From JAWLCQ01 sp041687095 (GTDB taxonomy: Bacteria > Planctomycetota > Phycisphaerae > SM23-33), in assembly GCA_041687095.1 (NCBI GenBank), contig JAWLCQ010000049.1, positions 1-29,292 on the forward strand: a DNA stretch of 29,292 bases, in the 5' to 3' direction. How positions within the stretch are numbered: the stretch's first letter is position 1; each line of letters begins with the position of its first letter. The position numbers and the translations under genes were made by a program. The notes beneath the pieces were generated by a model. It had not been told where the DNA came from, ran no database searches, and saw only the letters and a program-made list of their open reading frames with translations. This document shows, one piece after another, positions 22,575 to 29,292 of this stretch.

Positions 22575-23942
22575 ATGACCGAGCAGGCGATGAACCACAT
22601 GTGGATGTACGTCAGTGCGGGCGACCTGGACGTCGAATGGCGGCAGTGCGTGGAGGAGGGCAAGGACGTCGAACCGCTCCGCGAGGAGTTCGCCCGCGTC
22701 CGCGCCCTCGACCTCACCGACCCCGCCAACCAGCCCCCCGCGGAGGCCCTCCTCGACCGCACCCTCGCCCTGCCGATCCGCAGCGACTGCCGCTTCGATG
22801 AGCCCTCCGACCTCGAACGCATCCTCGCCGCCCGCCCGCCCAACTCAAATGGGCCCGCGGTTCCCCTGCCCGTGGACCCCGACGCCCTCCCCCACCGCCT
22901 CCATGGGGCGTGGCTGGGGCGGGTCTGCGGGTGCCTGCTCGGAAAGCCCGTCGAGGGCTGGCGACGCCCGCGAATGTGGGGCTACCTGAAGGACACCGGG
23001 CGCTGGCCGCTGAACGACTACTTCACCCGCAACGCCCCCGCGGAGGTGCTGGCGAAGCACGAGATCCCCCCGGGCCGCTGCTACATCGAAACCGTCGACG
23101 CCATGCCCATGGACGACGACACCAACTACACCGTCGCCGCCCTCAAGCTCGTCACGGAAACGGGCCTCGCCTTCACCCCGCGCGACGTCGCCACCTTCTG
23201 GATGCAGAACCTCCCCCTGCTGGCCACCTGCACCGCCGAACGCGTCGCCTACCGCAACTTCGCCGCGAACATCGCCCCCCCACGCTCCGCCACCGTCCGC
23301 AACCCCTACCGCGAGTGGATCGGGGCGCAGATCCGCGCGGACTTCTTCGGGTACATCGCCCCCGGGGACCCGCAGCGGGCGGCCGAGCTGGCGTGGCGCG
23401 ATGCGTCGATCTCCCACGTCAAGAACGGGATCTACGGCGAGATGTGGGCGGCGGCGATGGTGGCGGCCGCCTTCGGAACCGACAACGTCCGCACGGTCCT
23501 CGAAGCGGGCCTGGCCCAGATCCCCGCCCGCTGCCGCCTCGCCGCCGACGTCCGCCGGGTGATGGACTGGCACGCGGGGGGCGTGGGCTATGACGACGCG
23601 GTCGAGCGCATCCACCAGCGATGGGACGAGACCACCGCGCACGGCTGGTGCCACACGATCTCCAACGCCATGGTCGTCGCGGCGGGGTTGCTGTACGGGG
23701 AGGGCGACTACGGGCGCTCGATCTGCCGCACCGTCCAGCCCTGCTTCGACACCGACTGCAACGGGGCGACCGTGGGCTCCATCGTCGGGGCCATGCGCGG
23801 GGCGTCCGCCATCGCGCCCCGCTGGGCGGGCCCCGTCCACGACACGCTCATCACCGGCGTGCAGGGCTACCCCCGCGTCAGCATCGCCGCCCTGGCGAAC
23901 GAAACGCACGCCCTGCTCACCAGCTCCGCCCCCAGCGCGTGA
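22575..23942 (+). CDS. ADP-ribosylglycohydrolase-family protein with N-terminal extension
   Basis: This 455-residue cytoplasmic protein belongs to the ARH family (PF03747). These di-magnesium enzymes remove ADP-ribose from proteins or small molecules. Residues 1-105 are an extension I do not recognise. The ARH core starts with HGAWLGRVCGCLLGKPVEG at 110-128. Metal-binding acids appear in MDDDTNYT (179-186) and in DTDCNGA (392-398), the family's DTDxxGA signature. Both are intact, so the protein is probably active; its substrate is unknown. ATG 22575 follows AAGGA. The last codons and the TGA lie inside the first unit of an 18-base tandem repeat. Confidence 0.88.
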   Translation: MTEQAMNHMWMYVSAGDLDVEWRQCVEEGKDVEPLREEFARVRALDLTDPANQPPAEALLDRTLALPIRSDCRFDEPSDLERILAARPPNSNGPAVPLPVDPDALPHRLHGAWLGRVCGCLLGKPVEGWRRPRMWGYLKDTGRWPLNDYFTRNAPAEVLAKHEIPPGRCYIETVDAMPMDDDTNYTVAALKLVTETGLAFTPRDVATFWMQNLPLLATCTAERVAYRNFAANIAPPRSATVRNPYREWIGAQIRADFFGYIAPGDPQRAAELAWRDASISHVKNGIYGEMWAAAMVAAAFGTDNVRTVLEAGLAQIPARCRLAADVRRVMDWHAGGVGYDDAVERIHQRWDETTAHGWCHTISNAMVVAAGLLYGEGDYGRSICRTVQPCFDTDCNGATVGSIVGAMRGASAIAPRWAGPVHDTLITGVQGYPRVSIAALANETHALLTSSAPSA

Positions 23943-24120
23943 CGCCCCCAGCGCGTGGGACGGATCGAGCGCATGGGACGCCCCGAGCGCATGCGGACGC
24001 ATCGAGCGCGTGGGAGGGCCCCAGCGCGTGGGATGGATCGAGCGCGTGGGATGGATCGAGCGCGTGGGACGGCCCGAGCGCGTGGGACGGCCCGAGCGCG
24101 TGGGACGGCCCGAGCGCATG
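23934..24120. repeat. 18-base tandem repeat array crossing the 3' end of the ARH-family gene
   Basis: Ten units plus a partial eleventh begin at 23934, 23950, 23968, 23986, 24005, 24023, 24041, 24059, 24077, 24095 and 24113. The consensus is AGCGCGTGGGACGGCCCG; units 8-10 are identical. Unit 1 is two bases short and unit 4 one base long. The array begins within the coding region and continues past the stop. Confidence 0.95.
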
Positions 24121-24146
24121 CGTTGGGGGTCTCCTGACCCCCAACG
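24121..24146. repeat. GGGGGTC-TCCT-GACCCCC hairpin
   Basis: An 11-bp perfect stem (24121-24131 with 24136-24146) with loop TCCT. It could end ARH-family transcription but has no T-run. The same hairpin type recurs at 24269-24294 and 29149-29174. Confidence 0.85.
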
Positions 24147-24165
24147 TCCGGGAACGTCCACAGAG

Positions 24166-24300
24166 CTTCCGCGACAGCGTAATGGCGGCGCTCCGGTCGC
24201 GGCGGTCCCCGCCGCGAAGGGGGCGCTCCAACGACGCTGACGCGGAGGCGTTCCTCACCCTTCCAGGACGCCGGGGGTCAGGAGACCCCCGGCGCAGGAG
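24166..24300 (+). repeat. Dispersed intergenic element of about 135 bases, copy A
   Basis: It contains a TCGCGGCGG/CCGCCGCGA hairpin (about 24196-24216), a GGGGGCGCTCCAACG stretch, CTTCCAGGACGC, and a closing 11-bp hairpin CGCCGGGGGTC/GACCCCCGGCG (24269-24294, loop AGGA). The reverse complement of 29142-29279 matches it along its whole length, at roughly 80 percent by eye. Confidence 0.85.
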
Positions 24301-24938
24301 GTGGGGGTCAGGAGATCACCGGCGCAGGCGCATGGAGCGGCTCAGGGGCCCCCCGGCGCACGCGCGTGGGGGAGGGGCGAGGGGAGGCGAGGGGAGGCGA
24401 GCGGGAGGGCGAGGGGAGGTCGGCGCAAAAAAGACGGCCAGCGGGGAAAGGAGGACGGAAAACCACGCTGGCCGCGGGGCCTGAGGGAGGGATGGCCCCA
24501 ATCGCTCGCTCGCTATGAGTATATTCGGATCTGGAAAAGGATTTGTTCAGGGAAATCGGAGAATTTCGGATTTTTCTATGCCGGATTCCCCCATCCCACC
24601 GCCCATCCCCAAGGTACGATCTGCCATCAAGGAGTTGCCCGTCATTCACTTATGACCGCTACAGCCCCCGCCGGCGCCGCCCCCACGGAGCCCGGGGGCC
24701 GCCTCCCCCATCCCCCGCTGAGGAAACATGCCCCCGCAAACCCGGCGCCGGCCTCAGGCTCGCGGGGGGGAAACCCCCGGGCCTCCGCGAGGACCACCGG
24801 GCCACGGGGAACGGGCCCCGGCAATGTCGAAGGAGGTCCCGACGGGCAGCGGTCCCGGGCCCGCCCCGTTGGGTTTCGACTTTCCTCCCTCGCCCCGCCG
24901 TCCTATCATGCCCCCACCGCCCCCACCCCGGGGGCCGC

Positions 24939-24943
24939 AGGAG
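24939..24943 (+). promoter_or_regulatory. Shine-Dalgarno AGGAG fixing the UroD-family start
   Basis: AGGAG lies eight bases before the ATG at 24952. It excludes the much longer in-frame extension through the upstream repeat region and slightly favours the first of two adjacent ATGs. Confidence 0.8.
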
Positions 24944-24951
24944 ATCTCGCC

Positions 24952-26064
24952 ATGATGACGCCGAGGGAACGCTGGCTCGCCGCGCTGCGGGGAGTGGCCA
25001 CCGATCGCGTGCCGCTGGAACTGGAGGACCTGCACTTCGCCTCGCGCGAGGAGCTTGCCAAGGCCGAAGACCCCGGCCGGCGGGAACTGGGCGAGCGGGT
25101 CATCGACCACACCGTCTTTCCCGTCCCCGTGCCCTCGGGCATGAACCGCTGGCTGATGACCAACGACGAGCACGTCCGCTGGACGAGCGAGGTGAAGCCC
25201 AACGGGGACTCCGTCGCCGTCGGGACCTTCGACACGCCCAAGGGCCCGCTGACGACCGTGACCGGCAGGACGCCGGGCATCCGCACCACGTGGACCGCCA
25301 AGTACCCCGTCGAGAGCGTCGAGGACCTCGAGAAGCTCGCCTCGATCCCCTGGCACGTCCCCGAGGGCGCCGTGCCCCCCGACCTGTCGAACCTGCCGGC
25401 CGCGTTCGACCGCCGCGGCTACCTCCGGGCGGGCGTGTCGTCGCCCTTCGTCTGCGTCGCCGGGGCCATGTCCTACGAGTACTTCCTGGAGCTGTGCTTC
25501 ACGCACCTGGACCTCATCCGCGAACTCACGCAGGTGTGCCTCGACCGCACACTGGCGATCCTCGACCGCGTGCTCGCCGAGAACACCGTCGAGTACGTGT
25601 GGATGGGCGGGTGCGAGTGGCTCACCCCGCCGATGGGCTCGCCCGCGCTCTACGACGCGCTCGTGCAGGGCCCCGAGCGGCAGGTCATCGAACGCATCCA
25701 CGCGGGCGGGGCCATCGCCCACGTGCACTGCCACGGCAATGTGCGGTCGACGCTCGAGAAGGCCATCGCCCGCGGGGCGGACTTCTTCGAGCCCGTCGAG
25801 CCCCCGCCCGACGGCGACATCCCCTTCGCCGACGCCAAGGCCCTCGCCGCCGGGCGCATGACGCTCGGGGGCAACATCGAGGCCCGCATCCTGGAGTGCG
25901 GAACGCTCGCGGAAACCGAATCCGCCGTCCGCGCCGCCTTCGAGGGCCCCCGCCGGCGCATGATCCTCCAGACCACCGCCGGGCCCATCGGCGAGTACCA
26001 CCCCACGATCATCGCCAACTACCACCGCCTCATCGACCTGTGGGAGGAACTCTCTCCGATGTAG
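24952..26064 (+). CDS. Uroporphyrinogen decarboxylase-family protein (methyltransferase-like)
   Basis: This 370-residue cytoplasmic protein is of the UroD superfamily (PF01208), which includes HemE and the corrinoid or coenzyme M methyltransferases MtaA/MtbA/CmuA. It opens with MTPRERWLAALRG, the usual start of non-HemE members. The metal or substrate block is AHVHCHGN at 256-263, and GGNIEARIL at 306-314 is the typical late motif. It lacks HemE's N-terminal RQAGR-type Arg motif, so a methyl transfer or demethylation role is more likely than haem synthesis. No corrinoid protein gene is adjacent. Start chosen from AGGAG at 24939-24943. The acceptor and donor cannot be read from sequence. Confidence 0.85.
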   Translation: MMTPRERWLAALRGVATDRVPLELEDLHFASREELAKAEDPGRRELGERVIDHTVFPVPVPSGMNRWLMTNDEHVRWTSEVKPNGDSVAVGTFDTPKGPLTTVTGRTPGIRTTWTAKYPVESVEDLEKLASIPWHVPEGAVPPDLSNLPAAFDRRGYLRAGVSSPFVCVAGAMSYEYFLELCFTHLDLIRELTQVCLDRTLAILDRVLAENTVEYVWMGGCEWLTPPMGSPALYDALVQGPERQVIERIHAGGAIAHVHCHGNVRSTLEKAIARGADFFEPVEPPPDGDIPFADAKALAAGRMTLGGNIEARILECGTLAETESAVRAAFEGPRRRMILQTTAGPIGEYHPTIIANYHRLIDLWEELSPM

Positions 26065-26416
26065 TCCCTTCTCTGCACTGCAAACCCGCAAGATCCTCGC
26101 TTTTTCGAGGATGTGTCCCGGTCCTCAAACGGCGTTCCTTTCGACTGGGACCGTGGCAGGGGCGTCAGCCCAATCGGAAATCGCAAATCGGAAATCGAAA
26201 TTGGGAGCGGGCTCAGCCCGCGCTGTGCCTCGGCGTCTCTGCGGCCGACTCTTCCGGAGCCCGAACCGCGGAATCGCCCCCGCACCGCGCATAGACTTTC
26301 CCGTAGGCCCTGCGCCCGGGGCTAACGGGAGCCCGCCGAGGCCGCGCGACGCGCTGGGAGCGCGTCGGGGCGGCGGAGCGGCCGATCGTCACGCTGGTTT
26401 CGGAAGGAGACATGCC
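26065..26416. other. Intergenic region with short repeats and hairpins
   Basis: No gene seen. A small hairpin ATCCTCG/CGAGGAT with a T-rich loop lies near 26090-26112, just after the UroD gene; no T-run follows. Bases 26171-26204 hold AATCGGAAATCGC-type tandem units like those of the 22304-22503 element, followed by GCGGGCT-C-AGCCCGC. GACGCGCT/AGCGCGTC forms an 8-bp stem at 26348-26366. Confidence 0.6.
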
Positions 26417-27448
26417 ATGAAGGCGGCAGTGATTCGTGAACACGGCGGGCCCGAGGTGATCCGCGTCGAGGACCTGCCCGATCCCACGCCCCGCGCGGGC
26501 GAGGTGCTGCTGGACGTCCACGCCGCCGGCCTGAACCACCTGGACCTCTGGGTCCGCAAGGGTGGGCGGAGCGAGTTGGCCTTCCCGCACGTGCTGGGGA
26601 CCGACGCGGCCGGGGTGGTGGAGGCGGTCGGGGACGGCGTGGCGGGCGTTTCGCCCGGGGACGAGGTGCTGGTCTACCCGGGCGTGTGCCTCCGCTGCCC
26701 CCAGTGCGCGGAGGAGGACCTGCTGCTGTGCGAGGACTTCGGGATCGTGGGGCTCGCGACGCAGGGCGTATTCGCCGACAAGGCCGTCCTGCCCGCCCGG
26801 TGCGTCGTCCCCAAGCCCGCGGACTGGGCGTTCCCGGAGGCGGCGGCGCTGGTGGTGGCGTACCTCACCGCCTGGCGGATGCTCACCACGCGGGCGAACC
26901 TCCGCCCCGGGCAGACGGTGCTGATCCACGGGATCGGGGGCGGGGTGGCCCTGGCGGGGCTGCAGATCGCCCGCCTGCTGGGAGCGGAGATCGTCGTCAC
27001 CTCGTCGTCCAACGACAAGCTCTCCCGCGCCCGCCAGCTCGGGGCGCACCACACGCTCAACTACCAGCTCTGCGGAGATCCCGCCAACGCCCTGCTGGAG
27101 ACCCTGGACGGGCGGAAGGTCGACGTCGCCTTCGACTCCGTCGGGGCCGCCACCCTGCCCATGGACCTCGACCTCGTCCGCCGCGGGGGGACGATCGTCA
27201 ACTGCGGGGTGACCACCGGGGCGCAGGCCGAGCTGAGCATCCAGAAGATCTACTGGAACCAGCTCAACGTGCTGGGCTCGACGCTGGGCACGCACTCCGA
27301 ACTCCGCGCCATGCTCCGCGCCTTCGAGATCAACAACGTCAAGCCCGTCATCGACCGCATGTACCCCCTCGCCCAGATCCGCGACGCCACCGAACGCATG
27401 GACAACGGCGAGCAGATGGGCAAGATCGTGCTCACGATGAAGTCGTGA
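26417..27448 (+). CDS. Medium-chain zinc-type dehydrogenase/quinone-reductase-like
   Basis: This 343-residue cytoplasmic NAD(P)H-dependent oxidoreductase has a GroES-like N-terminal domain and a Rossmann domain with HGIGGGVALAGLQIA at about 171-185. The structural-zinc cysteines are complete: Cys91, Cys94, Cys97 and Cys105 (CLRCPQC then LLLC). The catalytic-zinc ligands are not: Asn40 replaces the usual Cys in GLNHLDLW, and the GHE motif reads GTD at 61-63. It is therefore closer to zeta-crystallin/quinone-reductase-like members than to alcohol dehydrogenases, and probably reduces an activated double bond. ATG 26417 follows AAGGAG at seven bases. It converges on the sulfatase gene. Confidence 0.88.
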   Translation: MKAAVIREHGGPEVIRVEDLPDPTPRAGEVLLDVHAAGLNHLDLWVRKGGRSELAFPHVLGTDAAGVVEAVGDGVAGVSPGDEVLVYPGVCLRCPQCAEEDLLLCEDFGIVGLATQGVFADKAVLPARCVVPKPADWAFPEAAALVVAYLTAWRMLTTRANLRPGQTVLIHGIGGGVALAGLQIARLLGAEIVVTSSSNDKLSRARQLGAHHTLNYQLCGDPANALLETLDGRKVDVAFDSVGAATLPMDLDLVRRGGTIVNCGVTTGAQAELSIQKIYWNQLNVLGSTLGTHSELRAMLRAFEINNVKPVIDRMYPLAQIRDATERMDNGEQMGKIVLTMKS

Positions 27449-27491
27449 CGACAGGGACGACGCGCAGCAGATATCGTGCGCAGCAGGTAGG

Positions 27492-27530
27492 GCGTGCAGG
27501 CGGCGCAGCGAAGCGGAGCCGTCTGCACGC
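27492..27530. terminator. Hairpin between convergent genes, possible bidirectional terminator
   Basis: GCGTGCAG at 27492-27499 pairs with CTGCACGC at 27523-27530, with GGCGG/CCGTC-like pairing inside and GTAGGGCG/CGCCCTAC further out. It lies midway between the stops of the dehydrogenase and the sulfatase. It lacks a T-run, so factor-independent termination is uncertain. Confidence 0.4.
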
Positions 27531-27565
27531 GGGATGACGCCGCGCGACCCTCCCGCTTGCGCGCC

Positions 27566-28921
27566 CTACGCCTGTCCGCCCCCCCAGAACTGCTGCCCCT
27601 GCTCGCGCGTGTCGCCCAGGTCGGTCCGCCAGCGGTCGAGTTCGGCGCGCATCTGCTGGAGGTCGGCGGCGCGGGCGGGGTCGGCGGCGAGGTTGGCCTG
27701 CTCGAAGGGGTCGCTGCGGAGGTCGAACAGTTGCGTCGTGCGCTGCCCGTTGACGTTGTACTCGATGAGCTTGCGCCCCTGGCGGTCCATGACCCCGCGG
27801 TGCAGGTGGCGGTAGGCGAAGAGCAGCGTGTCGCGGCCGCTTGCGCTTGCGTCCTGCAGGACGGGCGCGAGCGAGCGGCCCTCCACGCTGGCGGGCGTCG
27901 GGAGGCACGCCAGGTCGCACAGCGTGGGGTAGATGTCGATGAGGTACGCCAGCGCGTCCCGCCGCTGGCCGCGCGGAACCCCGGGACCCGCGAGGATCAG
28001 CGGCACGTGCACGCTGTGGTCGTACACGCTCTGCTTGCCCATGAGCCCGTGGCGGCCGAGCGCGAGCCCGTTATCGCCCGCGAAGACGATGATCGTGTTC
28101 TCGTAGCGGCCGCTGCGCTTGAGGGCGTCCATCACGTCCCCGATGCGGGCGTCGATGTGGGAGATCATGGCGTAGTAGTCGGCGAGGTGCTTCTGGATGA
28201 CCTCGGGCGTGCGGGGGAACGGGGCGAGCATCTCGTCGCGGATCCGCAGCTCCCCGTTGTCGAAGGGGTGCTCGGGCAGGAAGTTCTCGGGCACCGAGAG
28301 CTTGGCCGCATCGTACATCGCGTGGAACTGCGGGTGCGTGTCCCGCGGGTCGTGCGGGGCCGTGAACGACACGTACGCGAAGAACGGATCGGCCGCGTCG
28401 TAGCCCTGCAGGAAGCGGACCGTCGCCTCGCTGAACAGGTCGCTGGAGTGCTTCTTGTCCTCGAAGTACATCCGCTCCTTCGGGTAGTTCCCCTCGGGGT
28501 CGAAGGGGTTGAGCGGGACCTGGAAGTGGTCGCTCATGCCCCCGAAGAAGATGCGGTCCCCGTGCGAGAAGCTCCGCGCATACGCCCCCGGGCCGTTGTG
28601 CCATTTGCCCGTCCCGAACGTCGCGTACCCGTTCGCCCGCAGGTGCTCGCCCAGCAGCGTGTGCTCGGCCGAAATGGACTGCCCCTGCTCCTGGATGTGG
28701 AACAGCGTCCGCCCGGTGTGCAGCATGGCGCGGGAGGGCATGCAGACGGCGGCGCTCGTCCCGCCCATGATGTACCCGTTGGTGAACGCCGTCCCGCGGT
28801 TGACGAGGGCGTCGAGGTTGGGCGTGTGGATCTCGGGGTTGCCCAGGGCGGCGATGGTGTCGAAGCGCTGGTCGTCGGTGAACAGGAACAGGATGTTCGG
28901 TCGGTCCTTGCAGGTGTTCAT
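27566..28921 (-). CDS. Sulfatase (formylglycine-type)
   Basis: This is a 451-residue type I sulfatase of the alkaline-phosphatase superfamily, hydrolysing sulfate esters. PNILFLFTDDQR at 8-19 supplies Asp16 and Asp17 for calcium. The modification motif is Cys60-Met-Pro-Ser-Arg64 followed by L-x-TGR, the CxPSR signature whose Cys becomes formylglycine. GTGKWHNG, SFTAPHDP and FAGDNG carry the other active-site Lys, His and Asp-Asn residues. ATG 28921 follows GGAG (28928-28931). Upstream in-frame sequence is repeat DNA. No signal peptide precedes the domain, unlike most planctomycete polysaccharide sulfatases, so it may act in the cytoplasm. The natural substrate is unknown. No maturase gene is in the window. 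Confidence 0.93.
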   Translation of the reverse strand: MNTCKDRPNILFLFTDDQRFDTIAALGNPEIHTPNLDALVNRGTAFTNGYIMGGTSAAVCMPSRAMLHTGRTLFHIQEQGQSISAEHTLLGEHLRANGYATFGTGKWHNGPGAYARSFSHGDRIFFGGMSDHFQVPLNPFDPEGNYPKERMYFEDKKHSSDLFSEATVRFLQGYDAADPFFAYVSFTAPHDPRDTHPQFHAMYDAAKLSVPENFLPEHPFDNGELRIRDEMLAPFPRTPEVIQKHLADYYAMISHIDARIGDVMDALKRSGRYENTIIVFAGDNGLALGRHGLMGKQSVYDHSVHVPLILAGPGVPRGQRRDALAYLIDIYPTLCDLACLPTPASVEGRSLAPVLQDASASGRDTLLFAYRHLHRGVMDRQGRKLIEYNVNGQRTTQLFDLRSDPFEQANLAADPARAADLQQMRAELDRWRTDLGDTREQGQQFWGGGQA

Positions 28922-28988
28922 GGGGCTCTCCAGTGGCTGCGATGTCTGCCGGCAAAGCATAGCGGACGGTGCGCGGGATGCAACGGTT

Positions 28989-29057
28989 CGCGAAAAGGGG
29001 GACTGGCTCCGGAGCGGGGTGCTGTTCCCCGCGCAGGTGCCTGTCCCCCTTTTCGCG
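28989..29057. repeat. REP-like palindromic element, copy 2
   Basis: A 15-bp perfect outer stem (28989-29003 with 29043-29057) and a 6-bp inner stem GCGGGG/CCCCGC (29014-29019 with 29027-29032). It shares GACTGGCTCC, GCGCAGGTGCCTGTCCCC and overall layout with 3164-3228, but both stems differ at paired positions. CAACGGTTCGCG before it is repeat-like too. Confidence 0.85.
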
Positions 29058-29072
29058 ATGTCCCCCTTTTCG

Positions 29073-29099
29073 CGAACTCGCGGGCGATCCGCGAGTTCG
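29073..29099. repeat. Perfect 11-bp inverted repeat CGAACTCGCGG
   Basis: 29073-29083 pairs exactly with 29089-29099, loop GCGAT. It abuts the half REP arm and is followed by another GCGTCCGCGAGTTGG copy of one arm at 29107-29121. Confidence 0.8.
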
Positions 29100-29141
29100 G
29101 GGGCAGCGCGTCCGCGAGTTGGAACGCCACGGGTCTGCGCA

Positions 29142-29279
29142 CCTCCTGCCCCGGGGGTCTCCTGCCCCCCGGGGTCCTGGAGGGGCAAGGGACGCCGCCG
29201 CGCCAGCGCCGTTGGATCGCCCCCTTCGCGGCGGGACCCGCCGCGACCGACGCGCCGCCATAGCGCTGGCGCGGAGGCC
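29142..29279 (-). repeat. Dispersed intergenic element, copy B (inverted relative to copy A)
   Basis: Reverse-complemented, it matches 24166-24300 end to end: CGCGCCAGCG..ATGGCGGCG, the TCGCGGCGGG..CCGCCGCGA hairpin, GAAGGGGGCGATCCAACG, CCTCCAGGACCC and the closing hairpin (29149-29174, loop TCCT on the plus strand, with one G-T pair). It runs almost to the window edge and may be complete. Confidence 0.85.
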
Positions 29280-29292
29280 GTCCGCTTGTTCC

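Larger units (their letters stand above)
23943..24951. other. One-kilobase intergenic region, no gene seen
   Basis: After the tandem array come a hairpin (24121-24146), a dispersed element (24166-24300) and a purine-rich G/A tract (24368-24419, GAGGGGAGGC-type units). A visibly more AT-rich island follows at about 24510-24655, then GC-rich DNA up to the UroD gene. The AT-rich island is a plausible place for the UroD promoter, but no -10/-35 pair stands out. Open frames here lack ribosome sites and family resemblance. Confidence 0.6.
28922..29292. other. Terminal region without a gene, packed with repeats
   Basis: After the sulfatase ribosome site come a REP-like element (28989-29057), a half copy of its TGTCCCCCTTTTCGCG arm (29059-29074), a perfect inverted repeat (29073-29099) and the dispersed element copy B (29142-29279). 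No coding frame here looks real. Confidence 0.75.

Noticed and set aside
23934..24120. Possible CRISPR array
   Set aside because: Units are contiguous 18-base tandem repeats with no spacers and no cas genes nearby.
24121..24146. Rho-independent terminator for the ARH-family gene
   Set aside because: The stem is strong but no T-run follows, and the same hairpin occurs away from gene ends, so it is reported as a repeat.
24166..24300. Possible insertion sequence
   Set aside because: The repeated element has no transposase frame and no recognisable target duplication; it is listed as a dispersed repeat only.
24301..24951. In-frame upstream extension of the UroD-family gene, opening at 24301
   Set aside because: The extra residues are repeat-derived and low-complexity. 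The AGGAG at 24939-24943 and the family N-terminus both place the start at 24952.
28922..29188. N-terminal extension of the sulfatase
   Set aside because: It would be translated through the REP-like element and inverted repeat, lacks a ribosome site, and adds nothing resembling a signal peptide.
1..29292. tRNA or rRNA genes
   Set aside because: No T-arm-like TTCRANNC box in a cloverleaf context and no rRNA-like sequence was seen on either strand by reading; a tRNAscan-SE run would settle this.

Overview
This is a very GC-rich window (about two thirds G+C by eye). It carries large secreted glycoside-hydrolase-like proteins, a sulfatase, a UroD-family protein, a GT-C-type membrane protein and many dispersed intergenic inverted repeats. 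That mix suggests an environmental Planctomycetota-type bacterium (or the similar Hydrogenedentota or Lentisphaerota). This is inference: no rRNA or other phylogenetic marker is present.

Layout. From 1 to about 22.2 kb every gene lies on the minus strand. Bases 1-2988 hold a cofactor block in two units: folK with an overlapping deoxynucleoside kinase, then panC, panD and a truncated membrane protein. Bases 3253-5997 encode a 914-residue secreted protein of uncertain enzymatic function. A HicB-like small protein (6355-6534) and a multi-membrane-span GT-C-like protein (6569-8293) follow. Bases 8519-22196 form a co-directional cluster of exported proteins. In transcription order these are a stand-alone beta-propeller protein, three paralogous glycoside-hydrolase-like proteins (1285, 632 and 1330 residues) and two paralogous MORN/YwqK-type proteins. 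Bases 22575-27448 are on the plus strand: an ADP-ribosylglycohydrolase-family protein, a UroD-family protein and a zinc-type dehydrogenase. A sulfatase (28921-27566, minus) converges on the dehydrogenase.

How it fits together. The left end makes pantothenate and folate precursors and salvages deoxynucleosides. The centre looks like an exported carbohydrate-handling locus: CBM9-type binding domains on large GH-like proteins, with repeat proteins beside them. Two full-length paralogs keep a central WWDETWP block. The third has lost both the binding domain and that block.

The intergenic DNA is the most unusual part. Nearly every gap holds inverted repeats. Several are nested (one family inside another), several are made of degenerate 8-13 nt units, and several occur as separated copies whose stems differ by compensatory changes. 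No transposase, CRISPR array, tRNA or rRNA was found.
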